Below are positions 35,594-44,892 of a DNA stretch of 52,553 nucleotides, piece by piece. The position numbers and the translations under genes are program-made. The stretch spans positions 1 through 52,553 of the forward strand of contig CAMWBY010000022.1 in NCBI GenBank assembly GCA_947172645.1. The letters are read 5' to 3'. Every line of letters starts with the position of its first letter. The first letter of the stretch is position 1. The notes under the pieces were generated by a model. It saw nothing but the letters and a program-made list of their open reading frames with translations, ran no database searches and was not told the DNA's origin. Origin of the DNA: an uncultured Lachnospiraceae bacterium. GTDB lineage: Bacteria > Bacillota > Clostridia > Lachnospirales > Lachnospiraceae.

Positions 35594-36128
35594 ATTCTAC
35601 AATGCCACTTGCAAACCTTAGACAATTGTGGTATATTAATAATTGACCAAACGAACTGTATAGTTCTAGTCCAGACAACGATTGAGAAGCCAGGGAATGC
35701 CCACTCTCTGGCTTTTCTCCTGCCCATTAATCCGTACTACCTCTATCATACGAATCCTCCATGTCAAAGCAAGTTTACTGCAATGACACAAAGAGCCATA
35801 TGAAACTTAGGCAGGACAAAGGTACGCTTCACACACCCTGCAATGATTTGCCTCTAAAGGGTGTACCTCCCTGTACTGCTTTTGTTACATGCACGAAAGT
35901 GCGTGTTTATATTTTATCATATCAGCGGGAAGCCAGTCGCGGACGAAACGCTTATTTGGCTGTACGCGGTATGAAAGCGAAAGAATCTGCCAACGCGGAT
36001 TCTTTTTGCATTGTAAACGCCGACAACCCCGGCAATCGATGCCAGGGCTGTCGGTTTCTTTTGTACTTGTACTGCTTGGTGGAACGGTTGGTTCTTATTG
36101 TGTTTGTGGATTCAAATCACAACTATAG
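35594..36128 (+). other. Gene-poor stretch with successive hairpins
   Basis: No convincing gene is present. Four plus-strand hairpins are visible: AAGCCAG/CTGGCTT (about 35690-35720) with a T-rich tail; TGCACG/CGTGC-type (about 35891-35907); AGAATCTGC/GCGGATTCT followed by TTTTT (about 35989-36014); and CCGACA/TGTCGG (about 36021-36058) with TTTCTTTT. A frame starting MKAKESANADSFC near 35970 overlaps these hairpins and looks spurious. The arrangement resembles the eroded end of a mobile element, which is inference. Confidence 0.5.
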
Positions 36129-37583
36129 CTATTGCTCTTCTGTCTCTGCGGGGGTTCTGATGATTGACACCTCCACATGCAGTTCCTCTTCCTCACTTCT
36201 GTTGGTTATATAAAAATAATGCCTGCCTTTGATTTTAATTTCAAAATCATGTTTAGTTGAACCCGTCCCTTCAGCATACCGCATAATCTGTTTCGGGTCT
36301 TTAATTCCAAACTCATATTCAATTTCATCAGGAGTGCCTACTACTGTTGCTGTTATTGTGTCGCCCACCTCCTGAGTAAAGCCGGTAGACATGTAAGTCT
36401 TCCCATCTGGAATCGTCCATGTCAACATGAAACTATCATCACCAAACACATACGGCTCCGGCATGTCCACGATAATCACATCATCCGGATTCAGGTTGTA
36501 GGCCCTGGCAAATTCCATCCGTGCTTCTACATCTATATTATCTAAATCGGCTGCAACAACTGGGGTCGCAGAAACCTCAATAGCATCCGCTGTCCTAACG
36601 CTTGTCGCTTTCGCTAACTCTTCATAGGCAACTGTCACACCACTGCCTGCCGCCAATGATGTGAAACCGCTACCCAAGAGGAAGCAGACAGACAACACAA
36701 GTGCGGTTCCCTTTTTAATTCCGCCATTCTTATGATAGCCCATCATGTAATCAACTCTCCTCTCATAATTCGTCTTGTCATCGACCAACTTAAACAGTTG
36801 ATACCTCTCCCGCTTTCCGTCGGTTACCAATGACTCAAGTACAACCCTGAAATATTCTGCCCTAGTAAAAATGCTTTTTCCCTTTTCGCAAGCCACCCTG
36901 TCACAACGTTCCTCACATAGCAAGTCCATCTCCTTTAGCAAAATGTGCGCCGCAGGATTGAATACGTGCAACTGAGCGACAATACAGCCAATTGTCTTGA
37001 GGTACATATCGCGATTCAGATAATGACACAGTTCATGACAGAAAATAATCCTCGCATCTTCCTCCGTGTATTTCACCAACGGCAGGATCACCACAAACCC
37101 ATGATGATAAGTGATACATGGTATCCAAACGGAATCATTCCTGCACACGGAAACCTCACCGCCTATTCCGAACTCGGCACAGGTCTCCGTAAACACTCTA
37201 AAAATCACTTCGTCCTCTTCCGGAATATTCCCTCTGCAAACCATTGCCCAACGAAACCGGCGATACAGCCTGTGGGTTAGTAGTATCAGAAATAAGCCGA
37301 ACCAGATACACCCAAGCACCGTGCCTAACTCCAGTGTTAAAGGTGTATTGTAGAACAGATTGATATCACTCTCGATTCTTACCGGGCGGATGCGCTTATC
37401 CATATAAAGCACAATATAGACAAACGGAACAAGAAAAGTACACAACGTTACTTTTGTCAGGAAATGCAGAAGTCCAACATCATCACTAACATATTTCTTG
37501 AACAATCTCCCTATCAGGAAAAATATCGTTCCCGTTACATCTGTCAATAACAGTACAATAAACAGGTTACTTGTCCAATCCAT
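36129..37583 (-). CDS. BlaR1/M56-family zinc metalloprotease, non-beta-lactam sensor
   Basis: The 484-residue protein has three or four N-terminal helices and an M56 protease core with HELCHYLNRD and CEERCDRVAC. A further helix at about 300-320 leads to an extracytoplasmic C-terminal domain of about 165 residues. That domain lacks the penicillin-binding SxxK/SxN/KTG motifs of BlaR1 and ends in a beta-rich segment (TWTIPDGKTYMSTGFTQ, FYITNRSEEE). It probably senses an unknown signal and triggers cleavage of the BlaI-like repressor. It overlaps the repressor gene by 17 bases. Confidence 0.85.
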   Translation of the reverse strand: MDWTSNLFIVLLLTDVTGTIFFLIGRLFKKYVSDDVGLLHFLTKVTLCTFLVPFVYIVLYMDKRIRPVRIESDINLFYNTPLTLELGTVLGCIWFGLFLILLTHRLYRRFRWAMVCRGNIPEEDEVIFRVFTETCAEFGIGGEVSVCRNDSVWIPCITYHHGFVVILPLVKYTEEDARIIFCHELCHYLNRDMYLKTIGCIVAQLHVFNPAAHILLKEMDLLCEERCDRVACEKGKSIFTRAEYFRVVLESLVTDGKRERYQLFKLVDDKTNYERRVDYMMGYHKNGGIKKGTALVLSVCFLLGSGFTSLAAGSGVTVAYEELAKATSVRTADAIEVSATPVVAADLDNIDVEARMEFARAYNLNPDDVIIVDMPEPYVFGDDSFMLTWTIPDGKTYMSTGFTQEVGDTITATVVGTPDEIEYEFGIKDPKQIMRYAEGTGSTKHDFEIKIKGRHYFYITNRSEEEELHVEVSIIRTPAETEEQ

Positions 37584-37947
37584 CGATCATAATCTGAATC
37601 CTTTCGATCTCATCCTGTCGTAATGGCCTCCCCTGCGATAATGCGCAAAGGAATTCGTCTGCATTGTCATGGTTCCAGAAGTTCACATAATCATTGGTCA
37701 GCTGACCTTTATATTCCTCCAACGGAACCAATATCTGATAAAAAAATACACGACCCTGACGATAATGCCTTAAATACCCCTTTCTTACCAGACGCGCCAG
37801 AAAAGTTGATACTGTCTGTGGCTTCCACTCCTTATGGTATTTATCGTTCACTCTCTGCATAACTTCCATAAGGCTGAGTTCTTCTTCGGCGTCCCACACC
37901 GTCTTCATCACCAATTGTTCACAATCAGTTAAATTTTCAAGTGTCAT
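37567..37947 (-). CDS. BlaI/MecI-family repressor
   Basis: The 126-residue protein has the Penicillinase_R winged helix (LTDCEQLVMKTVWD, LSLMEVMQRVN, KPQTVSTFLARLVRKGYL) and a dimerising C-terminus. It represses its own promoter until cleaved by the BlaR1-like partner. AGGAGG precedes the ATG. A perfect TACA/TGTA-type dyad lies just upstream. Confidence 0.9.
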   Translation of the reverse strand: MTLENLTDCEQLVMKTVWDAEEELSLMEVMQRVNDKYHKEWKPQTVSTFLARLVRKGYLRHYRQGRVFFYQILVPLEEYKGQLTNDYVNFWNHDNADEFLCALSQGRPLRQDEIERIQIMIDGLDK

Positions 37948-37965
37948 AATCTGCCTCCTGTAGTC

Positions 37966-38015
37966 ACTACAATTAGCATTGTAGTTATAATATTAAAATT
38001 TGCTTCACATTTCAA
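37966..38015 (-). promoter_or_regulatory. BlaI-type promoter and operator
   Basis: On the minus strand TTGAAA (38015-38010), 17-nt spacer and TATTAT (37992-37987) form the promoter. Immediately downstream, ACTACAAT-4 nt-ATTGTAGT (37985-37966) is a perfect dyad of the BlaI/MecI operator class. It lies 18 bases before the blaI-like start. Confidence 0.82.
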
Positions 38016-38136
38016 TACTATTTTATTATTCGTAGAATATCAAGCAGAATTTGACCAAAAAAGCTCCGAAAATAAACTGTTTGTGTAGTTATAACGACAC
38101 GATTCGACATAAATTCGGCGAAAAAAATAAAGCGTA

Positions 38137-38165
38137 TTGCATATTTTATACAAATCATGTAAAAT
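38137..38165 (+). promoter_or_regulatory. Promoter of the MATE gene
   Basis: TTGCAT (38137-38142), 17-nt spacer, TAAAAT (38160-38165). It leaves a leader of about 120 bases before the start. Confidence 0.6.
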
Positions 38166-38292
38166 ACATTACTACCGTGTTTTCATTCTAATGGAAATAT
38201 TTGGAAGCGCAGGCAACACAATTCTTTTCGGCGTACAGTAATATTTTATATATATATCGTTGTATCTATAATGATGTAGGAGATTATTTACC

Positions 38293-39699
38293 ATGGAAAC
38301 AACTCAGACAAAATCCGGTTTTTTGCACAAGTTCATAGGTGACAAGGCTTTCTACAAGATGGTGCTTGCCATCGCTGTCCCGATTATGGTGCAGAATGGC
38401 ATCACAAACTTCGTGGGCCTTCTGGACAATATTATGATTGGCCGTATTGGCACAGAACCCATGTCCGGCGTGGCTATTGTCAACCAGTTAATTTTCGTGT
38501 ATAACTTGTGCCTGTTCGGCGGCGTATCGGGCGCAGGTATTTTTACCGCGCAGTATTTCGGACAGAAAAACCATGAGGGCATCCGTCAGACCGTCCGCTT
38601 CAAGCTGTGGATTGTAGCCGTGATTACGCTGTTTACAACTGCCCTTTTTTTGCTTGCCGGGCCTAATCTGATTCAATTCTACCTACAGGGAGAAGGCACT
38701 GCCGAGAGTATCTCCGCCACCCTGCATTACGGTCGGCAATATCTGCTCATTATGCTGCTTGGCCTGCCGCCTTTCATGATGGTGCAGGTCTATTCCAGTA
38801 CCCTGCGTGAATGCGGACAGACAATTCTCCCGATGAAAGCGGGCGTCGTGGCGGTAATCGTGAACCTTGTCCTGAATTACATACTCATCTATGGCAAGTT
38901 CGGCGCGCCCGTTCTGGGCGTACAAGGCGCCGCCCTCGCCACGGTGATTTCCAGGTATGTGGAAGCAGCCATTGTGTTAATACATACCCATAAACATAGA
39001 GAACTGAATCCATTTGTGGAAGGCCTGTACTCTACCTTAAAGGTTCCTGGCCATCTTGTCGGGAAAATCCTGGTCAAAGGCACGCCGCTTCTGTTGAATG
39101 AAACGCTATGGGCCGCCGGCGTAGCCATGTTGACGCAATGTTATTCCGTGCGCGGCCTTAATGTAATCGCCGCACAGAATATATCCAACACAATCAACAA
39201 TGTATTTAACATTGTGTTTATCGCTCTGGGCGATTCCGTGGCAATCGTTGTGGGGCAGCTCCTTGGGGCAGGTAAGATGAAGGAGGCGCGAGATACAGAT
39301 AATAAGATGATTGCCTTTTCCGTCTTTTGCTGCACGTGCGTAGCGCTTATAATGCTCCTGTTGGCACGGTTCTTCCCTCTAATGTATAACACCACCGAAG
39401 ACGTGCGCCAGCTCGCCACATATTTCATTATGATTGCCGCAATTTTTATGCCTCAGAACGCTTTCCTCCACGCCTCCTATTTCACGCTGCGTTCCGGTGG
39501 CAAGACCATCATAACATTCTTGTTCGACAGCGTATTTATCTGGTGTGTCAGCGTAACCATCGCCTTCACATTAAGCCGCTTCACATCACTGCCTGTGGTG
39601 GCTGTATTTACGCTTGTGCAGGCCGGCGACTTTATTAAATGCATAATAGGATTTGTCCTTGTCAAGAAGGGTGTGTGGCTGCAAAATATTGTGGAGTAA
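38293..39699 (+). CDS. MATE-family efflux transporter
   Basis: The 468-residue protein has twelve membrane segments in two MatE halves, beginning with IAVPIMVQNGITNFVGLLDNIMIGRIGTEPMSGVAIVNQ split at about residue 28, a standard MATE opening. Members export cationic drugs or metabolites using sodium or proton gradients. AGGAGATTATTTACC precedes the ATG. It is a single-gene unit with its own promoter and terminator. Confidence 0.9.
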   Translation: METTQTKSGFLHKFIGDKAFYKMVLAIAVPIMVQNGITNFVGLLDNIMIGRIGTEPMSGVAIVNQLIFVYNLCLFGGVSGAGIFTAQYFGQKNHEGIRQTVRFKLWIVAVITLFTTALFLLAGPNLIQFYLQGEGTAESISATLHYGRQYLLIMLLGLPPFMMVQVYSSTLRECGQTILPMKAGVVAVIVNLVLNYILIYGKFGAPVLGVQGAALATVISRYVEAAIVLIHTHKHRELNPFVEGLYSTLKVPGHLVGKILVKGTPLLLNETLWAAGVAMLTQCYSVRGLNVIAAQNISNTINNVFNIVFIALGDSVAIVVGQLLGAGKMKEARDTDNKMIAFSVFCCTCVALIMLLLARFFPLMYNTTEDVRQLATYFIMIAAIFMPQNAFLHASYFTLRSGGKTIITFLFDSVFIWCVSVTIAFTLSRFTSLPVVAVFTLVQAGDFIKCIIGFVLVKKGVWLQNIVE

Positions 39700-39718
39700 T
39701 TTGAAAGCAGGACATAAA

Positions 39719-39767
39719 TAGAGCGCCCCGCAAGTCATTGTATGGCTTTTGGTGCGCTCTTGTTTTT
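39719..39767 (+). terminator. Terminator after the MATE gene
   Basis: AGAGCGC pairs with GCGCTCT around a loop and is followed by TTGTTTTTA. It abuts the convergent AAA/nuclease-like gene. Confidence 0.75.
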
Positions 39768-41334
39768 ATTTTTTATATTTTTCAATCAAACAACTATGCC
39801 GCTTCTCCCGGTCATAATTTATCCCCACAAGCAAAATATCACCTGTATACCCTTGAATCCATGAAGCATATTGTTTCTTCTTAATTTGCAAAACCGCTCC
39901 TTCAGCCGAACCTTTCCATTTAAGTTCTACTACCAATGCCGGTTTGTCTATACCGCGCTTAGGCAGATATACCACATCCGCAAATCCATGCCCCGACGGC
40001 ATTTCCAAAACCGGAGGCATATAATACGCCTGCGCACTATAATAAGCCATAAGGACCGTACATTTTAAAGAATTTTCATCATGATATTTAAGAATCGATG
40101 CCGTCTCCTGGTGAATTTTCGAAATTCCTTCCGCCACAGCATCCCCATCCATCGCCCAGGTATCTTCTAATAGTTTCTCCGAACGTCCAAGCGCCTGCAC
40201 AAGCCCATCCCAGCCCCCTGTTTTAACGGCTCTCATAAACTCCTGCGCAATCTCCCTATTAGGGATAAATACTTCGCTTGTCTCTCTGTCATAAGTCAAA
40301 TAACCCAAATGTATTAAAAGCGTAAGTATGTCATCTTTTGTGCGGAATGTAGTCATATCGTTTTGGGCGGTTGAAGTGTCGACTTTACACTTACCATTGC
40401 CTATCATCTCTATCACCGCTTCCTTCAAGCCATCGAAATTCATATCAATATATACTTTTAACGCTTCATAAGTTTCCGTACCAGTCCAGTAACTTTGAAA
40501 ATCCCCATTCTCTATAAGTTCAACTACCGACAATGGGTTATAGGCATGTACATCGCCTAACTGATAACCGTCATACCACTTCCTTGTTTCCGCATAGTCC
40601 ACGCCATATCTTATGCAAAGCCCTTTCACTTCCACTTCCGTGAAGCCGAAATAAGGGGCAATGCGCCCCGGATTCAACATGGAATACTCCCTGAAAATAT
40701 TGATGGCAGAATGATTTCCATATTTTCTAATCGGCAGGATGCCCGTCATATACACCAACTCAACATATTCTGCCCCTTTAAATACCCACCTTAAAAAATC
40801 AAGATATTTCTTCTGAATCTCTGTCCTGTCCTTCGCCAACCTGAATACACAATCCCATTCATCTATGATAAAAATAAATCTTGTGCCTGTAAGCGCATAG
40901 ATTCTGTCTAAAACCATAGGTAGTTTATTCTTTTCTTCTCCCACATAATCACTATATTGTATCTTTAATTCTCCAATCACCGTTTCCTGAATTTCATTTA
41001 AAAATCCTTCCGCACAAACCTCATCAAATAAAAATCTCTGCACATCCAAACGTATCACATCATGTTTATTCAAGTGTGTTTCAAAAGAAGGGTCTTTTTC
41101 AATCTTTAATCCTGCAAACAATTGTCGCGAATCGCAACCTTTACTGTAATATGCCGTAAGCATATTAGCCGCCATAGATTTCCCAAAACGCCGCGGACGG
41201 CTGACACACATAAAGCGCATCTCTTTATTGACCCTGTCATTCGTATAATGAATTAATTCAGATTTGTCTACATACACATTCTCTGACAACGCCCTGGCAA
41301 ATTCCAGGTTTCCCGGATTTAAGTACAGGCCCAT
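39766..41334 (-). CDS. AAA-ATPase-like protein with PD-(D/E)XK nuclease-like domain (DUF1703 type)
   Basis: The 522-residue protein has an AAA_ATPase_like N-terminus with Walker A SRPRRFGKSM (about 45-54) and Walker B FIIDEWD (about 155-161). At the C-terminus is a DUF1703 nuclease-like domain (GFADVVYLPKRG ... PALVVELKWKG) with the D and ExK residues of the PD-(D/E)XK fold. These proteins are abundant in Lachnospiraceae and Bacteroides, often in many copies; their role is unknown. GAGGGACG precedes the start. Confidence 0.88.
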   Translation of the reverse strand: MGLYLNPGNLEFARALSENVYVDKSELIHYTNDRVNKEMRFMCVSRPRRFGKSMAANMLTAYYSKGCDSRQLFAGLKIEKDPSFETHLNKHDVIRLDVQRFLFDEVCAEGFLNEIQETVIGELKIQYSDYVGEEKNKLPMVLDRIYALTGTRFIFIIDEWDCVFRLAKDRTEIQKKYLDFLRWVFKGAEYVELVYMTGILPIRKYGNHSAINIFREYSMLNPGRIAPYFGFTEVEVKGLCIRYGVDYAETRKWYDGYQLGDVHAYNPLSVVELIENGDFQSYWTGTETYEALKVYIDMNFDGLKEAVIEMIGNGKCKVDTSTAQNDMTTFRTKDDILTLLIHLGYLTYDRETSEVFIPNREIAQEFMRAVKTGGWDGLVQALGRSEKLLEDTWAMDGDAVAEGISKIHQETASILKYHDENSLKCTVLMAYYSAQAYYMPPVLEMPSGHGFADVVYLPKRGIDKPALVVELKWKGSAEGAVLQIKKKQYASWIQGYTGDILLVGINYDREKRHSCLIEKYKK

Positions 41335-41420
41335 ATACGTCCCTCCTCTGTCGCTTGGATATATTCCGAATGACCCATTATTTTCTATCTATATTTTTTA
41401 GTATAACATCTTTTACAACC

Positions 41421-41449
41421 AAAAACATGGCGCAGTTCAAAACTGCGCC
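41421..41449 (-). terminator. Terminator overlapping the rpe stop
   Basis: GGCGCAGTT (41449-41441 on the minus strand) pairs with AACTGCGCC (41437-41429), then a T-run. The hairpin includes the rpe stop codon and closes the pentose operon. Confidence 0.85.
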
Positions 41450-42105
41450 ACAAATTTTTTAATATTGTCTGTTATATTGCCTTTAAACACTGCCGAGCCC
41501 GCCACAATCACATTGGCTCCGGCGTCCAACGCCACTCTGACATTGTCATGCGTGATGCCGCCGTCCACCTGTATATTCAAATTAAGCCCCTGCTCGTCAG
41601 CCATCTGCCTGACTTGTCTGATACGTTCCGTAGATTCCGGTATGTATTTCTGTCCGCCAAACCCCGGCTCCACAGTCATCACAAGAAGCATATCCAGTTT
41701 ACCCAGATACTTCCTGACCGTCTCCACAGGCGTTTGCGGCTTTATCGACATGCCCGCCTTGCAGCCAAGCCCATGTATCCGGTCAATCAGTTCATCCACA
41801 TCCTCCGCCGCCTCCAGATGAAACGTGATGCTGTCCGCGCCGCATGCGGCAAATTCCTTCACATAGCGCTCCGGGGAGACAATCATCAGGTGAACGTCGA
41901 ACACTATATTTGTAACCTTGCGGATTGTCTCAACCACCGGAATCCCAAAGGAAATCGATGGGACAAACACGCCGTCCATCACGTCAATGTGAAGATATTC
42001 CGCGCCTGCTTTGGCCGCCTCCGTAATCTGTTCCCCAAGCCTTGAGAAATCCGCCGCCAGGATAGACGGAGACAAAATATTTTTTCTCTTAATTTTCTCA
42101 GACAT
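41437..42105 (-). CDS. rpe: Ribulose-phosphate 3-epimerase
   Basis: It interconverts D-ribulose 5-phosphate and D-xylulose 5-phosphate. The 222-residue barrel shows LSPSILAADFSRLGEQ, HIDVMDGVFVP, DVHLM and MTVEPGFGGQKYIP, including the catalytic Asp residues and metal ligands. It is the last gene of the arabinose/pentose cluster, 66 bases after the transketolase C-terminal half. The ribosome site is weak. Confidence 0.95.
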   Translation of the reverse strand: MSEKIKRKNILSPSILAADFSRLGEQITEAAKAGAEYLHIDVMDGVFVPSISFGIPVVETIRKVTNIVFDVHLMIVSPERYVKEFAACGADSITFHLEAAEDVDELIDRIHGLGCKAGMSIKPQTPVETVRKYLGKLDMLLVMTVEPGFGGQKYIPESTERIRQVRQMADEQGLNLNIQVDGGITHDNVRVALDAGANVIVAGSAVFKGNITDNIKKFVAQF

Positions 42106-42171
42106 TTAGATGCCCATGCCTTTCCAAAATATCCGACCCTCACTCCGAATTGCGTATCCTGCTGTCTGATA

Positions 42172-43113
42172 TTATTTTACAAATTCTTTCGTTGATTCAT
42201 AGATGCCTTTACCGTCCAGGCCATATTTTGCAACCAGTGCATTTGCCGGGCCGGACTCTCCGAATACATCTTGCATACCAATCTTATAAACAGGAGTCGG
42301 GCACTTCTGGGACAGACAGTCGCATACCGCACTGCCAAGCCCGCCGATTACAGAGTGCTCTTCCGCCGTCACGACCTTGCCGGTCTTCTTAGCGGAAGCA
42401 ATCACCAGTTCTTCATCCAACGGCTTAATCGTATGGATATTAATAACCTCTGCGCTGATTCCGTCGGCAGCAAGCATATCAGCCGCCTCCAACGCGGATG
42501 CCACAGTGATACCGCTGGCAACAATCGTCACATCTGTTCCTTCACGCAGCACGACGCCTTTTCCGATTTCAAATTTATAGTCGGGCGTATCATTGATTAC
42601 CGGAACCGCAGCACGTCCGAAACGCAGATAGACCGGTCCCTCAAACTCGATGGCCGCTCTCACTGCCGCTTTCGCCTCCACGTCGTCGGAAGGCACGATA
42701 ACGGTCATGCCCGGAATAGCCCTCATCAGGGCAACATCCTCATTGCATTGGTGGGTCGCGCCGTCTTCCCCTACCGTAATACCCGCATGGGTTGCGCCAA
42801 TCTTCACATTCAGATGCGGATAGCCGATAGAATTACGCACCTGCTCAAAGTTACGCCCTGCCGCAAACATCGCGAAAGAGCTGATAAAAGGAATTTTACC
42901 GCAGGTAGCAAGCCCCGCCGCAATACCTGTCATATTACACTCCGCAATACCGCAATCGATATGGCGCTCCGGAAACGCTTTCTGAAATACGCCTGTCTTG
43001 GTGGCCCCTGCCAGGTCGGCGTCCAAAACCACCAGATTCGGAAAGTCAGCGCCACACTCGGCAAGCGCATTACCATAACTCTCACGTGTAGCAATCTTTT
43101 TTACATCTGCCAT
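42172..43113 (-). CDS. tktB: Transketolase, C-terminal subunit
   Basis: The 313-residue protein contains the pyrimidine-binding and C-terminal transketolase domains, including the cofactor-activating glutamate region GIAECNMTGIAAGLA and HSVIGGLGSA. Together with the preceding half-gene it makes a full transketolase. Their genes overlap by one base (TAATG), ensuring equal synthesis. AGGAGG precedes the ATG inside the upstream gene. Confidence 0.94.
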   Translation of the reverse strand: MADVKKIATRESYGNALAECGADFPNLVVLDADLAGATKTGVFQKAFPERHIDCGIAECNMTGIAAGLATCGKIPFISSFAMFAAGRNFEQVRNSIGYPHLNVKIGATHAGITVGEDGATHQCNEDVALMRAIPGMTVIVPSDDVEAKAAVRAAIEFEGPVYLRFGRAAVPVINDTPDYKFEIGKGVVLREGTDVTIVASGITVASALEAADMLAADGISAEVINIHTIKPLDEELVIASAKKTGKVVTAEEHSVIGGLGSAVCDCLSQKCPTPVYKIGMQDVFGESGPANALVAKYGLDGKGIYESTKEFVK

Positions 43114-43952
43114 TAGTTCGCACCTCCTAATTCCGCGCCAATCTTCTCCAAATCAGCCATGGCCGTCGCATACTCTTCATCGTTAGGCGCTTTGCCATGC
43201 CAACCCGCGCTGTTCTCCATAAAGGACACGCCTTTGCCTTTCACGGTCTTACAGATGATGGCCGTAGGCATTCCCTTGGTAGCCTTCGCCTCCTTGAAAG
43301 CGGCGTCAATCTGGTCAAAGTCGTTGCCGTCAATGTTAATGACATGGAAATTAAACGCCTCGAATTTCTTGTCAATCGGATAGGGAGAACAAACATCGTC
43401 AATCTTGCCGTCAATCTGTAACCCGTTATTGTCCACAATCACTACCAGATTGTCCAGTTTGCGGTGTCCTGCAAACATGGAAGCCTCCCACACCTGGCCT
43501 TCCTGAATCTCGCCGTCTCCAAGAAGTGTATAAGTCCTGTACTCTTTACCGTCCATCTTCGCTGCTAGCGCCATGCCTACTGCCGCCGAGATACCCTGTC
43601 CCAAGGAACCGGAAGACATATCTACGCCCGGCGTCTCCTGCATACAGGGATGCCCCTGGAGATAGGAACCGAGATGGCGCAGTGTCTTCAAATCTTCCAC
43701 AGGAAAAAATCCCCTGTTGGCAAGCGCAGAGTACAATCCCGGAGCCGTATGCCCTTTTGACAGCACGAAACGGTCCCTGTCAGCTTTCTTAGGGTCCTTC
43801 GGGTCGATATTCATCTCCTCGAAATAGAGATATGTAAAAATGTCCGCAGCAGACAATGAGCCGCCGGGATGTCCTGCTTTTGCGCCATGCACCGCAGTTA
43901 CAATCCCTTTTCGAACTTCATTAGCTGTTTTCTGTAACTCTAATTTGTTCAT
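43113..43952 (-). CDS. tktA: Transketolase, N-terminal subunit
   Basis: The 279-residue protein is the thiamine-diphosphate pyrophosphate-binding half: SKGHTAPGLYSAL, GSLGQGISAAVGMAL and the GDGEIQEG...NNGLQID cofactor motif. Split transketolases are standard in many Firmicutes. It follows araD by about 150 bases, in which an extended -10 (TGGTATGAT, near 44059-44051) may give a second promoter. AGGAGG-like GGAGG precedes the start. Confidence 0.94.
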   Translation of the reverse strand: MNKLELQKTANEVRKGIVTAVHGAKAGHPGGSLSAADIFTYLYFEEMNIDPKDPKKADRDRFVLSKGHTAPGLYSALANRGFFPVEDLKTLRHLGSYLQGHPCMQETPGVDMSSGSLGQGISAAVGMALAAKMDGKEYRTYTLLGDGEIQEGQVWEASMFAGHRKLDNLVVIVDNNGLQIDGKIDDVCSPYPIDKKFEAFNFHVINIDGNDFDQIDAAFKEAKATKGMPTAIICKTVKGKGVSFMENSAGWHGKAPNDEEYATAMADLEKIGAELGGAN

Positions 43953-44102
43953 TATTAACCTCCATATTCAATTTTCTGCACACCGGGGCTGTACAGGCAG
44001 CATACGCCCAAAGCTTCCATGCATGCAAATTTCACCAAACAATAATCCTATCATACCACAATCGCTGCACAGTCTCTAGCACAATATGCAGTATTTTCAT
44101 TT

Positions 44103-44801
44103 CTATTTCCCCTGTCCGTAATATGCATTGGCGCCGTGCTTCCTGTAATAGTGCTTATCCTGTAATTCCTGGGGCGCAGGCTGTATCCGCGCGTTAATTG
44201 TCTCGGCACGGTATGCCATCTTGGCAACCTCTTCCAGCACAACCGCGTTATGCACCGCCTCATGGGCATCCTTGCCCCATGCGAAGGGCCCGTGATTCTT
44301 GCACAGCACTGCCGGCACAGCCACAGGGTCTTTTCCCATTCTATTGAACTCGTCCACAATCAGAATCCCCGTATTCTTCTCATATGCCTCCTCTATTTCG
44401 TCGGCACTCAGGCATCTTAAGCAGGGAATTTCCCCATAGAAATAATCTGCATGGGTTGTGCCATAGCAGGGAATGCTCCTGCCCGCCTGCGCCCAACTGG
44501 TAGCGTAGGAAGAATGGGTATGCACCACGCCCCCAATCTCCGGATATGCCTTGTACAGCTCCACATGAGTAGCCGTGTCGGAGGAAGGATTGAATTTTCC
44601 TTCCACTTTATTGCCTTCCAAGTCTACCAAAACCATATCCTCCGGCGTCAGTTTATCGTAGTCCACGCCGCTGGGCTTGATGGCGAAAATACCGCTTTCT
44701 GCGTCAATCTCGCTCACATTGCCCCAGGTAAAAGTAACTAAGCCGTACTTAGGCAGAAGCATATTCGCCTCATAGACGCGTTTCTTTAATTCTTCTAACA
44801 T
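44103..44801 (-). CDS. araD: L-ribulose-5-phosphate 4-epimerase
   Basis: It converts L-ribulose 5-phosphate to D-xylulose 5-phosphate. The 232-residue class II aldolase-like protein shows GNVSEID, the zinc histidines in VHTHSSYATSWAQAGR, the THADYFYG segment and NHGPFAWG. The AraD/UlaF/SgaE group shares these features; neighbouring araA and araB settle the assignment. Confidence 0.94.
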   Translation of the reverse strand: MLEELKKRVYEANMLLPKYGLVTFTWGNVSEIDAESGIFAIKPSGVDYDKLTPEDMVLVDLEGNKVEGKFNPSSDTATHVELYKAYPEIGGVVHTHSSYATSWAQAGRSIPCYGTTHADYFYGEIPCLRCLSADEIEEAYEKNTGILIVDEFNRMGKDPVAVPAVLCKNHGPFAWGKDAHEAVHNAVVLEEVAKMAYRAETINARIQPAPQELQDKHYYRKHGANAYYGQGK

Positions 44802-44892
44802 AATCTCAGAACCTTTCTCTAACTATTGATGTTGATATCCAAATATGGAAGAATGCACATAAACGGCATTCTCCCATATAGCTCCCTGTCAT

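Noticed and set aside
35970..36213. Frame starting MKAKESANADSFC in the gene-poor stretch
   Set aside because: It runs through two terminator-like hairpins and into the 3' end of the BlaR1-like gene on the other strand, and has no ribosome site.
39766..41334. Antiphage defence system
   Set aside because: The AAA/DUF1703 protein stands alone without partner genes, and the family is a common multi-copy chromosomal protein in these bacteria.
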